Shown: one piece after another, positions 22,803 through 32,161 of the stretch
Numbering within the stretch: the stretch's first letter is position 1
Layout of the letters: every line of letters starts with the position of its first letter
Assembly (NCBI RefSeq): GCF_003534205.1
Contig: NZ_CP011102.1
Location: forward strand, 511,001 to 575,000
Origin: Listeria weihenstephanensis
GTDB lineage: Bacteria; Bacillota; Bacilli; Lactobacillales; Listeriaceae
DNA: 64,000 bases
Reading direction: 5' to 3'
Notes under the pieces: model-generated
What the model was told of the DNA's origin: nothing
The model's database searches: none
What the model saw: only the letters and a program-made list of their open reading frames with translations
Made by a program: the position numbers and the translations under genes

Positions 22803-23225
<423 letters not shown>

Positions 23226-23230
23226 GATTG

Positions 23231-23276
23231 GTGAGTTTGAGGTTATCCATGAAATATGGTGTAGCCTCAAACTCAC
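23231..23276 (+). terminator. Hairpin after atpC
   Basis: Perfect 12-bp stem (23231-23242 with 23265-23276). The downstream bases are only moderately T-rich (TTACTTCTTGT), so it may be a leaky terminator or an mRNA 3' end protector. Confidence 0.7.
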
Positions 23277-23306
23277 TTACTTCTTGTACAAAAAAAGCGT
23301 ATAAAA

Positions 23307-23335
23307 TTGTTATTCCTTGATAATACTGGTAGAAT
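23307..23335 (+). promoter_or_regulatory. Promoter of the DUF1146 gene
   Basis: TTGTTA (23307-23312), 17-bp spacer ending in TGG, TAGAAT (23330-23335), so also an extended -10. It lies 35 bp before the gene. Confidence 0.72.
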
Positions 23336-23370
23336 GATAGAGGCTGATAAAAATTATCTGGAGGTAAAGA

Positions 23371-23610
23371 ATGTATACAGTTATTGGACAGCAAGCAGTT
23401 ATCGTCATGATTTCCCATATGCTTTTCATTGTTATTGCATTCTGGGCCCTACAATCATTGAATTTTGAAAAGTTAATCCGCCGAGACCATGTGATACAAG
23501 CAAGAGTTCTATACTTAATTATTGCTGTAGCGCTAGGAGTTACAATTAGTAATTTCTTTTTAGATTATTTTATTTCAGCGAGACAATTAGGCAATTTATT
23601 CGGTAATTGA
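23371..23610 (+). CDS. DUF1146 family membrane protein (YwzB-like)
   Basis: 79 residues with two transmembrane helices (about 8-27 and 45-65) separated by a short basic loop (FEKLIRRDHVIQAR). The DUF1146/YwzB family is regularly encoded between atpC and murA in Bacillales; its function is not known. GGAGG lies 6-7 bp before the ATG. Own promoter upstream. Confidence 0.85.
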   Translation: MYTVIGQQAVIVMISHMLFIVIAFWALQSLNFEKLIRRDHVIQARVLYLIIAVALGVTISNFFLDYFISARQLGNLFGN

Positions 23611-23636
23611 TTAAAAAAATAAAAAATGTTCGATGC

Positions 23637-23691
23637 TGGTATAATTCTCTTAAAATTAGTGTTGAAAAATAGTAGACATTAGTGGTAAAAT
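23637..23691 (+). promoter_or_regulatory. Two candidate promoters of murA
   Basis: An extended -10, TGGTATAAT, ends at 23645. A second promoter has TTGAAA (23662-23667), 18 bp and TAAAAT (23686-23691) with TGG before it. Either leaves a leader of at least 100 nt before murA. Confidence 0.6.
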
Positions 23692-23800
23692 GTTCAGAGT
23701 ATGTTATTTTTAGCAATAGGAGTTAAATGCATTTCAAGATTAATTTTAAGTGATATATATCAAAAAAGAATAGATTAATTAATACGCGGAGGGGTTCGTT

Positions 23801-25090
23801 TTGGAAAAAATTATTGTCCGTGGAGGAAAACAGTTAAATGGAACAGTGAAAGTTGAAGGAGCAAAAAATGCTGTTCTACCTGTTATAGCCGCCACCTTAT
23901 TAGCAAGTAAAGGCACAAGTACACTAAGAAATGTACCACGTTTATCAGATGTCTACACGATCAATGAAGTACTAAAATATTTGAAGGCAGACGTGTCGTT
24001 TGAAGATGATGTAGTTACTGTTGATGCTACGGGAGATATTTTATCGGACACACCATTCGAATATGTTCGCAAAATGCGTGCCTCTATTGTTGTAATGGGA
24101 CCACTATTAGCACGTACCGGTTCAGCGAAAGTTGCTCTTCCAGGTGGCTGCGCAATAGGTTCACGTCCAGTTGATTTACATTTAAAAGGTTTTGAAGCAA
24201 TGGGAGCACACGTTAAAATTGAAAATGGATATATTGAAGCTACTGCTGAGAAATTAATTGGCGCTAAAATATACTTAGATTTTCCTAGTGTAGGAGCTAC
24301 TCAGAATATTATGATGGCTGCCACCTTAGCTGAAGGAACAACAGTTATTGAAAACGTAGCAAGAGAACCAGAAATTGTAGATTTGGCGAATTTCCTAAAT
24401 CAAATGGGAGCACGAGTTATTGGTGCGGGTACAGAAGTTATTCGTATTGAAGGCGTTAAAGAGTTAAGTGCTACAGATCATTCTATTATTCCTGATAGAA
24501 TTGAAGCAGGTACTTTCATGATTGCTGCAGCTATTACAGGCGGAAATGTGTTTATTGAAGATACGGTACCAGAACATATTAGCTCTCTTATTGCTAAGCT
24601 AGAAGAGATGGGCGTTACAATTATTGAAGAAAACAATGGGGTTCGCGTTATTGGTCCAGAACATCTAAAAGCTGTTGATGTCAAAACATTACCTCATCCT
24701 GGATTCCCAACAGATATGCAATCACAAATGATGGTTATCCAAATGTTAAGTACAGGTACAAGTGTTATGACTGAAACTGTATTTGAAAATCGTTTTATGC
24801 ATGTTGAAGAAATGCGTCGTATGAATGCAGATATGAAAATTGAAGGTCATTCTGTCATCATCTCTGGCCCAGCAAAACTGCAAGGAGCCGAAGTAGCTGC
24901 AACAGATTTACGTGCAGCAGCAGCTTTGATTCTTGCTGGATTAGTAGCTGACGGTTATACACAAGTAACAGAGCTGGAATTCTTAGATAGAGGGTACCAT
25001 AATTTCCATACTAAACTGAAGGCTTTAGGTGCAGACATCGAGCGTATAAATGATTCTGAAACTTCTAAAGTAGATTCTGCAACAAAATAA
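23801..25090 (+). CDS. murA: UDP-N-acetylglucosamine 1-carboxyvinyltransferase
   Basis: Transfers enolpyruvate from PEP to UDP-GlcNAc, the first committed step of peptidoglycan synthesis and the fosfomycin target. 429 residues with the fosfomycin-reactive Cys at C117 in [10 protein letters not shown], plus [10 protein letters not shown] at the N-terminus and [18 protein letters not shown] near the C-terminus. The TTG at 23801 is supported by GGAGGGG and by the conserved MEKIIVRGG start. Low-GC Gram-positives usually have two paralogues; the position after atpC-ywzB marks this as the murAA-type copy. Confidence 0.97.
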   Translation: MEKIIVRGGKQLNGTVKVEGAKNAVLPVIAATLLASKGTSTLRNVPRLSDVYTINEVLKYLKADVSFEDDVVTVDATGDILSDTPFEYVRKMRASIVVMGPLLARTGSAKVALPGGCAIGSRPVDLHLKGFEAMGAHVKIENGYIEATAEKLIGAKIYLDFPSVGATQNIMMAATLAEGTTVIENVAREPEIVDLANFLNQMGARVIGAGTEVIRIEGVKELSATDHSIIPDRIEAGTFMIAAAITGGNVFIEDTVPEHISSLIAKLEEMGVTIIEENNGVRVIGPEHLKAVDVKTLPHPGFPTDMQSQMMVIQMLSTGTSVMTETVFENRFMHVEEMRRMNADMKIEGHSVIISGPAKLQGAEVAATDLRAAAALILAGLVADGYTQVTELEFLDRGYHNFHTKLKALGADIERINDSETSKVDSATK

Positions 25091-25098
25091 ATAGATAG

Positions 25099-25126
25099 CT
25101 AGGCCAGTTTTTGGTCTAGTTTTTTT
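25099..25126 (+). terminator. Terminator after murA
   Basis: CTAGGCCA (25099-25106) pairs with TGGTCTAG (25112-25119), one G-T pair, then seven T residues. Confidence 0.85.
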
Positions 25127-25185
25127 ATTTGCCTTAAAAATTTAAAATACCTTTAGTGGAAAATATATATAAGTTAAAAGAAATA

Positions 25186-25194
25186 TGCTATAAT
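25186..25194 (+). promoter_or_regulatory. Extended -10 promoter of mbl
   Basis: TGCTATAAT (TG at 25186-25187, TATAAT at 25189-25194), without an obvious -35, about 62 bp before the mbl start. Confidence 0.65.
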
Positions 25195-25255
25195 GCATAG
25201 GAGATAGTGCGAAGTAATACATATGAAACAACACAGAAAGGGGTCATTGTAAATT

Positions 25256-26251
25256 ATGGCAAAAGATGTTGGGATTGATTTAGGAACTGCGAATGTTCTT
25301 ATTCACGTAAAAGGAAAAGGAATCGTATTAAATGAACCATCTGTTGTAGCAATTAATAATGTAACAAATGAAGTATTGGCAGTAGGAACAGAGGCTCGAA
25401 ATATGGTAGGAAGAACTCCTGGAAATATTACAGCTATTAGACCAATGAAAGATGGTGTTATTGCTGATTTTGATATTGTCCAAGATATGTTACGCTTCTT
25501 TTTACAAAAATTAGATTTAAAAGGTTTATTCTCGAAGCCTAGAATTCTTATTTGTTGTCCAACTAATATCACTTCTGTTGAACAAAAGGCAATCAGAGAT
25601 GCTGCAGAGAGAAGTGGTGGAAAACAAGTTTTCATGGAAGAAGAGCCTAAAGTTGCTGCAATTGGTGCAGGTATGGATATTTTTCAACCTAGTGGAAATA
25701 TGGTAATCGATATAGGTGGGGGAACAACGGATATCGCAGTTCTGTCCATGGGTGATATAGTTACAAGCAAATCGGTTAAGTTAGCTGGTAATCAGCTGGA
25801 TGGAGATATTCTACAATATATCAAACGAAAATATAATCTCTTAATAGGAGAACGTACATCAGAAGAGCTGAAAATAAATGTAGCAACGGCATCGGCGGGC
25901 GCTAGACAAGAGACTATGGATATTAGAGGTCGTGATCTAGTTACTGGTCTGCCTAAGACGGTAACAGTGACAAGTGATGAAATTGAGCTGGCATTAAGAG
26001 AATCCGTTAATATAATTGTTCAAGCAGCTAAACAAGTCCTAGAACAAACACCACCTGAGTTGTCTGCTGATATTATTGATCGTGGAATTATCCTGACTGG
26101 TGGCGGTGCATTATTACATGGTTTAGATGAAGTTTTGGCGGAAGAGTTAAAAGTTCCTGTATTAATCGCTGAAAATCCACTAGATGCTGTTGCAATTGGA
26201 ACAGGTATACTTTTGGAAAACACATCAAAATCCAAACGAAAAGTATTCTAG
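25256..26251 (+). CDS. mbl: MreB-family cell-shape protein Mbl
   Basis: Actin-like ATPase that forms membrane-bound filaments and directs lateral wall synthesis. 331 residues. Phosphate 1 motif DLGTANVLIHVKGKG at the N-terminus, VIDIGGGTTDIAVLS (phosphate 2) and GIILTGGGALLHGLDEVL (adenosine motif). Sequence and the murA-mbl-fabZ neighbourhood favour Mbl over MreB, which normally sits with mreC/mreD. AAAGGGG precedes the ATG. A GNAT gene follows after 21 bp. Confidence 0.93.
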   Translation: MAKDVGIDLGTANVLIHVKGKGIVLNEPSVVAINNVTNEVLAVGTEARNMVGRTPGNITAIRPMKDGVIADFDIVQDMLRFFLQKLDLKGLFSKPRILICCPTNITSVEQKAIRDAAERSGGKQVFMEEEPKVAAIGAGMDIFQPSGNMVIDIGGGTTDIAVLSMGDIVTSKSVKLAGNQLDGDILQYIKRKYNLLIGERTSEELKINVATASAGARQETMDIRGRDLVTGLPKTVTVTSDEIELALRESVNIIVQAAKQVLEQTPPELSADIIDRGIILTGGGALLHGLDEVLAEELKVPVLIAENPLDAVAIGTGILLENTSKSKRKVF

Positions 26252-26272
26252 AAATTTTATTGAGGTGATATA

Positions 26273-26719
26273 TTGAACCTTCGAATAGAGCGTGTAGATC
26301 AAACCAATTGGCGACAAGTTACTGCATTGTCGGTATCTTTAAACCAAAAAAACTTCATTGAGTCAAATACGTATTCTATACTAGAAGCTCATTCCATAGC
26401 TGACTGGTATCCAGTGGGACTTTATTCAGATGATTCTCTGGTTGGATTTGCTATGTATGGATGTTATGAAAATAATTCAGTGTGGCTTGATCGCCTCATG
26501 ATAGATCAGAATTATCAAGGTCAAGGATTTGGAGAAAGATTTTTAAAGTATTTGATAGAGCATTTAAAAAATAATTTTAAGATCAAAAATATTTTACTAA
26601 GCTTTACACCATCTAATCAAGTAGCTAAGATTTTTTATGAAAAAAAAGGTTTTAGTAATACAAATGAAATCGATGAAAATGGTGAGTTAATATACTCGTA
26701 TAATTGTTCGGAGGTATGA
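26273..26719 (+). CDS. GNAT-family N-acetyltransferase
   Basis: 148 residues, of the single-domain GNAT fold. The acetyl-CoA pyrophosphate loop is visible as [17 protein letters not shown] (R/QxxGxG/A type, about 82-98), and the C-terminal KIFYEKKGF motif is typical; it resembles the spermine/spermidine-acetyltransferase-like (Bltd) branch, but the substrate cannot be told. The start is TTG at 26273 with TGAGGTGAT upstream. It is inserted between mbl and fabZ and its 3' end carries the fabZ ribosome site, so the three genes are probably cotranscribed. Confidence 0.85.
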   Translation: MNLRIERVDQTNWRQVTALSVSLNQKNFIESNTYSILEAHSIADWYPVGLYSDDSLVGFAMYGCYENNSVWLDRLMIDQNYQGQGFGERFLKYLIEHLKNNFKIKNILLSFTPSNQVAKIFYEKKGFSNTNEIDENGELIYSYNCSEV

Positions 26720-26721
26720 AA

Positions 26722-27153
26722 ATGTTAGATATTAGTGAGATAAAAAAGATATTGCCACATCGTTACCCGTTTTTGCTAGTTGATAGGGTGATAGAGTTAG
26801 AAGATAAAAAAGTAGTTGCAATCAAAAATGTGACGGCAAATGAAGAGTTTTTCAATGGACATTTCCCTGAATATCCAGTTATGCCAGGTGTTTTAATTGT
26901 AGAGGCTTTGGCTCAAACAAGTGGAATTGCCATGATGCAAGTAGAAGGAAATGAAGGTAAGATTGGTTTGTTCGCTGGAATTGATGGATGCAGATTTAAG
27001 CGTCAGGTGATACCAGGTGATCAATTGCGATTAGAAGCTGAAATACTACGTTTGCGCGGTTCTATAGCTAAGGCGAAAGTGAAAGCTACTGTTGAAGGAG
27101 AAATAGTCTGTGAAGCTGAAATAATGTTTGCTTTGACGGATATCTCTAAATAA
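26722..27153 (+). CDS. fabZ: 3-hydroxyacyl-ACP dehydratase
   Basis: Dehydrates beta-hydroxyacyl-ACP in type II fatty acid elongation. 143 residues of hotdog fold from the ATG at 26722 ([22 protein letters not shown]), with GGAGG 7 bp upstream; two earlier in-frame starts overlap that ribosome site. The catalytic His is in [20 protein letters not shown], with the Glu of VEALAQ. A strong terminator follows. Confidence 0.97.
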   Translation: MLDISEIKKILPHRYPFLLVDRVIELEDKKVVAIKNVTANEEFFNGHFPEYPVMPGVLIVEALAQTSGIAMMQVEGNEGKIGLFAGIDGCRFKRQVIPGDQLRLEAEILRLRGSIAKAKVKATVEGEIVCEAEIMFALTDISK

Positions 27154-27160
27154 TAGGATT

Positions 27161-27194
27161 AAGAATCACGCTTTGGACGCGTGGTTCTTTTTTT
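27161..27194 (+). terminator. Terminator after fabZ
   Basis: AAGAATCACGC (27161-27171) pairs with GCGTGGTTCTT (27179-27189), followed by seven T residues. Confidence 0.9.
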
Positions 27195-27449
27195 GAGAAC
27201 CACAAGAGATTCGGAGGTCTGAAATATAGAATAGCAGACTTCGTCAATAAAATATAGAGGAATTAAAATTTATAAATACATATGAAATCCTTTTTTGAAG
27301 CATAGTTTATAAGTCGAAATCTGATTTTGCTCTAGCAGAAAATAGAATTATGACGGAGGTAAACTAGACTAAAATTTTTTTTTAGACATTTTACAAGAAA
27401 AATAAAAGGCGTTATGCTGAGCTTATCAAATAGAAAAGAGGGATTGTAT

Positions 27450-27815
27450 ATGATTAATCAAGTAACAATAGTCGGCAGGCTCACTGAAGATCCAGAAGTG
27501 CGATGGACATCTGAAGAGAAAGCGGTAGTAAATGTAACAGTAGCCTTAAATAGATTTGGAAAAGGTAAGAGTTTGAACGGGGATGCAGATTTCATTCCAT
27601 GTGTTATATGGGGTAAACAAGCAGAAAATACGGTAGAATACTGCCAGAAAGGTACATTAGTAGGTATTAATGGGGAGCTACAAACAAGGAATTATACTAA
27701 TAGAGAGGATAAAAAAGTCTACGTTATAGAAGTTGTGGCAGATAAAATACGATTTTTAAGTAAAAATAAAGAGCGAGCAACAGATGATCCTGAGGTTTTC
27801 TTAGATAATGAGTGA
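27450..27815 (+). CDS. Single-stranded DNA-binding protein, short SsbB-like
   Basis: 121 residues from ATG 27450 (MINQVTIVGRLTEDPEVRWT), with AGAGGGAT upstream. One OB fold covers nearly the whole protein. The C-terminus, DDPEVFLDNE, is acidic but lacks the DDDIPF-type tip by which the main SSB recruits repair and replication proteins. Length and standalone location (not between rpsF and rpsR) match the SsbB/YwpH proteins used in competence. One A4-N5-T4 motif lies upstream at 27371-27383, not enough for a ComK site. The 296 bp before it hold only the fabZ terminator. Confidence 0.85.
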   Translation: MINQVTIVGRLTEDPEVRWTSEEKAVVNVTVALNRFGKGKSLNGDADFIPCVIWGKQAENTVEYCQKGTLVGINGELQTRNYTNREDKKVYVIEVVADKIRFLSKNKERATDDPEVFLDNE

Positions 27816-28210
27816 AAATAATTGTAACCTCTTGTTATATTTACGCAGAAAACCACTAAAAAATGGGTAAAAATATATGTTTTTTTTATCTATTTCGCCC
27901 ATGTCTATGTTTTTTTGAAATGCAATTTATATCCATTTTATATAAATGGATATAAATAAGTTAATATAATGAACTAATTATGTTTTCTCTTTTTAATGCT
28001 ATATATTCTTCTGTCAGAAGGCTTTAGGCAAGATTAGACATCCAAGAATATAATAATTAGAAAATTCCATCAAAAAAGTTGATTAACAAATATTACGGAT
28101 AAAACGTTAATTTCATGATCTGTGTTACTTAGCCTTAATGAATCGGTAACCAAAGGCCAATTAGCATATGGTACGATTATTCTCGAAGTTATCAAGGAGG
28201 TAATTATTAC
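27816..28210. other. A/T-rich intergenic region with a 13-bp palindrome
   Basis: 395 bp with no gene. The main structure is a perfect inverted repeat, TTTATATCCATTT (27926-27938) and AAATGGATATAAA (27944-27956), with a 5-nt loop. A small hairpin CTTCT-GTC-AGAAG is near 28008-28020. The remaining sequence up to the AAGGAGG ribosome site could be a long leader for the LysM-3D gene; I see no known riboswitch in it. Confidence 0.6.
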
Positions 28211-29029
28211 ATGAAGAAAACAGTTATCACTATTGCAGCAGGATTAGTCCTTGCTGGGATCGGTTCGACTCAAGTAAGTGCAGCAGAATATACAGTTCAA
28301 TCAGGGGATTCACTATGGAAGATTTCAAATGAAAATAATATCTCTGTAGCTAAGCTGAAGCAAGATAACCATTTAGTTTCAAACATTATTTTGCCAAATC
28401 AAAAATTAGAAGTTGGTGGCACTACTGCTCAAGCTAGCAGTAATGAATCTACTTACAAAATTGTGTCTGGAGATACTTTAAGTAAGATTGCTAAAAATCA
28501 CAATGTCACAGTTGCCCAGTTAAAATCATGGAATTCTCTATCATCTGACCTTATAATTGCAGGTGAAACTTTAAATATTAATAGTAATGGCTCAAATAAT
28601 ACGGCGACTACACCAACACCTAAAAAAGAAGTGAAATCAGAAACAACAACACAAGAACAAACTCCGCAAAAAGAAACAACTAGTACACCTGCTCCAAGTA
28701 AACAAACGCAACAATCTTCTAGTGAAAGCTCATCTAAGAGTGTTTCAAAAGAAATAACAGTTACCGCAACAGCATATAGTAAAGCTGAGCCTGGTATGGG
28801 AACAGTAACAGCATCTGGGATTAACCTAAACGATAATCCGAGAGTTATTGCTGTTGATCCGTCTGTCATTCCATTAGGTTCAAGAGTTTATGTTCAAGGA
28901 TACGGTGAAGCTATCGCAGCTGATACTGGTGGTGCAATCAAAGGTAACAAAATTGATGTCCACTTAGATACAGTGCAAGATTGCTACAACTGGGGCGTTA
29001 AAACAGTTAAAGTCCAAATTCTAGACTAA
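28211..29029 (+). CDS. Secreted LysM-3D domain protein (YocH/Rpf-like)
   Basis: 272 residues. Signal peptide 1 to about 24 (KKTVITIAAGLVLAGIGSTQVSA), two LysM peptidoglycan-binding modules (about 27-68 and 81-123, YTVQSGDSLWKIS and YKIVSGDTLSKIA), a Ser/Thr/Gln/Pro-rich linker (about 125-178), then a C-terminal 3D domain with DTGGAIKGNKIDVHLDT, whose three Asp give the name. Related proteins are wall hydrolases of the MltA-like fold or resuscitation-promoting factors. AAGGAGG precedes the ATG; a strong terminator follows, so it is monocistronic. Confidence 0.9.
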   Translation: MKKTVITIAAGLVLAGIGSTQVSAAEYTVQSGDSLWKISNENNISVAKLKQDNHLVSNIILPNQKLEVGGTTAQASSNESTYKIVSGDTLSKIAKNHNVTVAQLKSWNSLSSDLIIAGETLNINSNGSNNTATTPTPKKEVKSETTTQEQTPQKETTSTPAPSKQTQQSSSESSSKSVSKEITVTATAYSKAEPGMGTVTASGINLNDNPRVIAVDPSVIPLGSRVYVQGYGEAIAADTGGAIKGNKIDVHLDTVQDCYNWGVKTVKVQILD

Positions 29030-29043
29030 TAACAAATGATATC

Positions 29044-29080
29044 AAATCGTGATTGGTTTTTAGCCAATCACGATTTTTTT
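29044..29080 (+). terminator. Terminator after the LysM-3D gene
   Basis: A perfect 13-bp stem (29044-29056 with 29064-29076) with a 7-nt loop and a T run to 29080. Confidence 0.93.
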
Positions 29081-29192
29081 GTTATCGTTATACATAATAT
29101 AGTGGATTTAAGAAAGAATATATAATTTTAACATAGGAAGAATCAGATATTTATGATAAACTTAAAGATATGAGAAATATGGGAGTGGGCAT

Positions 29193-29924
29193 ATGAAGCA
29201 GACTGTTGATATTTTAGGGATTCCTTTTTATAATGTTTCTCAAAATGCTTTTGTTGACGAGTTATTCCAGTTAGCGATAGATGAGAAACGTCGATTTGTG
29301 GTAACTGCAAATCCTGAAATAGTAATGCATGCACAGCAAGATTTTGAGTTCAATCAAATTATTTTGCAAGCTGATTATATTGTTGCGGACGGCATAGGTA
29401 TCGTGAAGGCGGCAAAGAACATTGGAAAACCGCTTAATGGAAGAGTGACTGGATATGATACGATGTTAGGACTCTTGCAAAAAGCAAATGAAAAAAAGAT
29501 GCGAATATATTTTATTGGTGCAAAGCCAAATGTTATAGAAAAATTAGTTGAAAAAGTTCAGAAAACCTATAGTGACATTGAGATTGTGGGTGCTAGAGAC
29601 GGTTATTTTTCTGCCTCAGAGTCGAAACGAATAGCTGATGATATAGCTGAAAGTAAGGCTGATTTTGTATTTTTAGCATTAGGCTTCCCAAGACAGGAAA
29701 AATGGATCGCCGCACATTTACAGGATTTTGATAAAGGTATATTTATTGGTGTTGGTGGTAGTTTTGATGTACTTTCTGGAGAAACGAAACGCGCGCCTAA
29801 AATTCTAGTGAAGTGCAATCTAGAATGGTTATATCGAATTTTATCACAGCCAAGCAGATGGAGACGCGCTTTAGCTATACCGCAATTCATGTTTGCTATG
29901 AACCGGCAAAGAAAGCAAGGGTGA
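29193..29924 (+). CDS. tagA: N-acetylglucosaminyldiphosphoundecaprenol N-acetylmannosaminyltransferase
   Basis: WecG/TagA/CpsF family (GT26). Adds ManNAc to the GlcNAc-PP-undecaprenol made by TagO, completing the disaccharide linkage unit of wall teichoic acid. 243 residues; catalytic-region motifs VVTANPEIVMHA (about 36-47) and the Asp of YIVADGIGIV (D66), then LGFPRQEKWI and VGGSFDVLSGETKRAP. The basic C-terminus (RRALAIPQFMFAMNRQRKQG) is the membrane-anchoring appendage. It overlaps the region where menC begins, and tagO follows that. Confidence 0.95.
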   Translation: MKQTVDILGIPFYNVSQNAFVDELFQLAIDEKRRFVVTANPEIVMHAQQDFEFNQIILQADYIVADGIGIVKAAKNIGKPLNGRVTGYDTMLGLLQKANEKKMRIYFIGAKPNVIEKLVEKVQKTYSDIEIVGARDGYFSASESKRIADDIAESKADFVFLALGFPRQEKWIAAHLQDFDKGIFIGVGGSFDVLSGETKRAPKILVKCNLEWLYRILSQPSRWRRALAIPQFMFAMNRQRKQG

Positions 29925-29929
29925 TTTTT

Positions 29930-31042
29930 GTGTTTGTCAAAGAAGCTATACTATATCACTTGGAAATGCCCCTTAAAGAGCCTTTTAAGACAAGTTATGG
30001 CGAAATGAGTAGCAAGAGTCTTTGTATATTGAAATTGACCTCTAGCGACGGTATAGAAGGTTATGGGGAACTTGATGCATTTTCTACGCCTTGGTATACA
30101 GAAGAAACTACCGATACGGCTGCTATGATAGTTCAGGCTCATTTATTACCCCTCATTCGAAATGTAAATCTTCAAACAGCGGACCAAGTTAATCATATTT
30201 TTAAGGTTATTCGAGGCAATGAGATGGCGAAATCTGTAATTGAGACAGCTATCTGGGATATTTTTTCGAAAAGCGAGAAGCAATCATTGTCTACTTATTT
30301 GGGTGGGGTTACAGGCGATATCTCTGTTGGTGTTAGTATCGGTATTCAATCAAGCTTAGATGAGCTGGTGGATACTGTTCAGAACTATATCAATGAGGGC
30401 TATACTAGGGTGAAATTGAAAATTAAACCTGGCTATGACATTGAACCAGTAAAAAAAATTAGAAAGCTGTTTCCGGAACTATTATTGATGGTAGACGCCA
30501 ATTCAGCATATTGCAGAGATGATATCCAAACGCTTAAGAAATTAGACCAGTACAATCTCGCAATGATAGAACAACCTTTTGGCGTGACAGACTTTGTTGA
30601 TCATGCATGGCTACAAAAACAAATCCAGACTCCTATTTGTCTGGATGAAAATATTCGTTCTTTAAATGATGTAAAGCAAGCATTTGAATTGCGAAGTGCC
30701 AAAGCTATAAATATTAAAATAGCACGAGTTGGTGGATTGGACGAAGCACTTAAAATACTTAACTTTTGCTATGAAAATGGCTTAATAGCTTGGTGTGGTG
30801 GCATGTTTGAAGCAGGGATTGGTAGGGCGCATAATATCGCTTTAGCCTCTCGGAGTGAGTTGAGCTTCCCAGGAGATATATCTGCCTCTAATCGCTATTT
30901 TAGCCGAGACATTATTCTTGATGAGTTTACAATAAAAAATGGGAAAATAACGACTCCTGTAGGCTTCGGGATAGGTGTAGAGCTGGATAAATTCAGCTTG
31001 GAGACTTACTGTAAGCGGCGCGAAGTCATCATTTTAGACTGA
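29930..31042 (+). CDS. menC: o-Succinylbenzoate synthase / N-acylamino-acid racemase family
   Basis: Enolase-superfamily enzyme, 370 residues from GTG 29930 (AAGGGTGA upstream; a GTG at 29921 is also possible). Visible motifs: PFKTSYGEM in the capping domain, VKLKIKP (catalytic Lys pair), DANSAY, the metal ligands in EQPFG and LDENI, and GGMFEAGIGRAHNIALAS. Listeria has an equivalent at this locus. Members of the family make o-succinylbenzoate for menaquinone or racemise N-acyl amino acids; the former is inferred. Its place between tagA and tagO is puzzling and looks historical. It starts six bases after tagA ends. Confidence 0.8.
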   Translation: MFVKEAILYHLEMPLKEPFKTSYGEMSSKSLCILKLTSSDGIEGYGELDAFSTPWYTEETTDTAAMIVQAHLLPLIRNVNLQTADQVNHIFKVIRGNEMAKSVIETAIWDIFSKSEKQSLSTYLGGVTGDISVGVSIGIQSSLDELVDTVQNYINEGYTRVKLKIKPGYDIEPVKKIRKLFPELLLMVDANSAYCRDDIQTLKKLDQYNLAMIEQPFGVTDFVDHAWLQKQIQTPICLDENIRSLNDVKQAFELRSAKAINIKIARVGGLDEALKILNFCYENGLIAWCGGMFEAGIGRAHNIALASRSELSFPGDISASNRYFSRDIILDEFTIKNGKITTPVGFGIGVELDKFSLETYCKRREVIILD

Positions 31043-31062
31043 AGGATGGAGCTGAAAATAAT

Positions 31063-32115
31063 TTGCAAATATGGATCATGATTATTTGTTTTCTAATTGG
31101 AATATTAATTATTCCATTAGTGCGCAAGTTTGCCTTTTTAATAAATGCAGTAGACGAGCCTCGGGATCGGCACATGCACACAAAAATAACGCCAACACTT
31201 GGAGGATTAGCTATTTTTATATCTTTCACAGTGGGAATGTTGTTATTAACAGTTGACAAAAGTGGATTTTTACCAGTCTACATAGGTGCTTTGATTATTG
31301 TTTCTACAGGATTAATAGATGATATTATCGAACTGTCACCTCGTTGGAAGTTAGTAGGTCAAATTAGTGCAGCGCTATGTGTGGTAGTATGGGGTCAAAT
31401 TACTATTGAATTTATTAACATCCCTTTCGCAGGGCCACTATATTTCGGTATTTGGGCGATTCCAATTACGATTATCTGGATTGTTGCGATTGTAAATGCG
31501 TTGAATTTAATTGATGGATTGGATGGTTTAGCTGGAGGCGTTTCTATAATTGCTCTCCTAACGATTGCTGGAATGGCGTTGTTACTGCAAGATGTGTTCG
31601 TGGCACCAGTCGCTTTCATGTTAATTGCATGCATACTAGCCTTTTTAGTTTATAATTTCCCACCTGCTACAATATTTATGGGGGACACAGGTTCGTTATT
31701 TTTAGGGTATATGATCGCAGTATTATCATTGATGGGTTTCAAAAATGTGACATTCATTTCTATATTAGTTCCGTTGATAATTCTAGGTGTACCACTATCA
31801 GACACTTTTTTTGCGATTATTAGACGATTGAAAGCAAGGGCCCCTATTTCAATGGCTGATCGTTCACATATACATCATCGACTTATGGCGCTAGGCTTTT
31901 CACAGCGTCAGACCGTACTATTGATTTACTGCATGGCAATTCTATTTTCAATAACGGGTTTCGTATTTTCATTTTCGACTACTTGGGGCGCGGTCATTTT
32001 ACTGATATTACTAGCATTCTGTATAGAGATAATTGTAGAATTTATCGGACTAATTGGTGAAAATTATCGTCCAATCTTAAATATACTAGCTAAAGTGCGA
32101 AGGAAAAGGAAGTAA
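31063..32115 (+). CDS. tagO: Undecaprenyl-phosphate GlcNAc-1-phosphate transferase
   Basis: First enzyme of wall teichoic acid synthesis and target of tunicamycin: transfers GlcNAc-1-P from UDP-GlcNAc to undecaprenyl phosphate. 350 residues with 10-11 transmembrane helices. Family motifs: PRDRHMHTKITPTLGG, LIDDIIEL (catalytic Asp pair), NALNLIDGLDGLAGG, FMGDTGSLFLGY and the His loop DRSHIHHRLMALG. The start is TTG at 31063, with GGATGGAG upstream. A remarkable inverted repeat follows and the next gene converges. Confidence 0.96.
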   Translation: MQIWIMIICFLIGILIIPLVRKFAFLINAVDEPRDRHMHTKITPTLGGLAIFISFTVGMLLLTVDKSGFLPVYIGALIIVSTGLIDDIIELSPRWKLVGQISAALCVVVWGQITIEFINIPFAGPLYFGIWAIPITIIWIVAIVNALNLIDGLDGLAGGVSIIALLTIAGMALLLQDVFVAPVAFMLIACILAFLVYNFPPATIFMGDTGSLFLGYMIAVLSLMGFKNVTFISILVPLIILGVPLSDTFFAIIRRLKARAPISMADRSHIHHRLMALGFSQRQTVLLIYCMAILFSITGFVFSFSTTWGAVILLILLAFCIEIIVEFIGLIGENYRPILNILAKVRRKRK

Positions 32116-32161
32116 TGAAAAAATACTATAATCACAGTGTACGAGACTTTATACTGAAAAT

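Noticed and set aside
27371-27383. ComK box before the short SSB gene
   Set aside because: Only one A4-N5-T4 half is present, made of a plain A/T run; a ComK site needs two. None was seen before comFA either.
27816-28210. c-di-AMP (ydaO) riboswitch before the LysM-3D gene
   Set aside because: Such riboswitches often control wall-hydrolase genes, but I could not find the conserved core elements in this leader.
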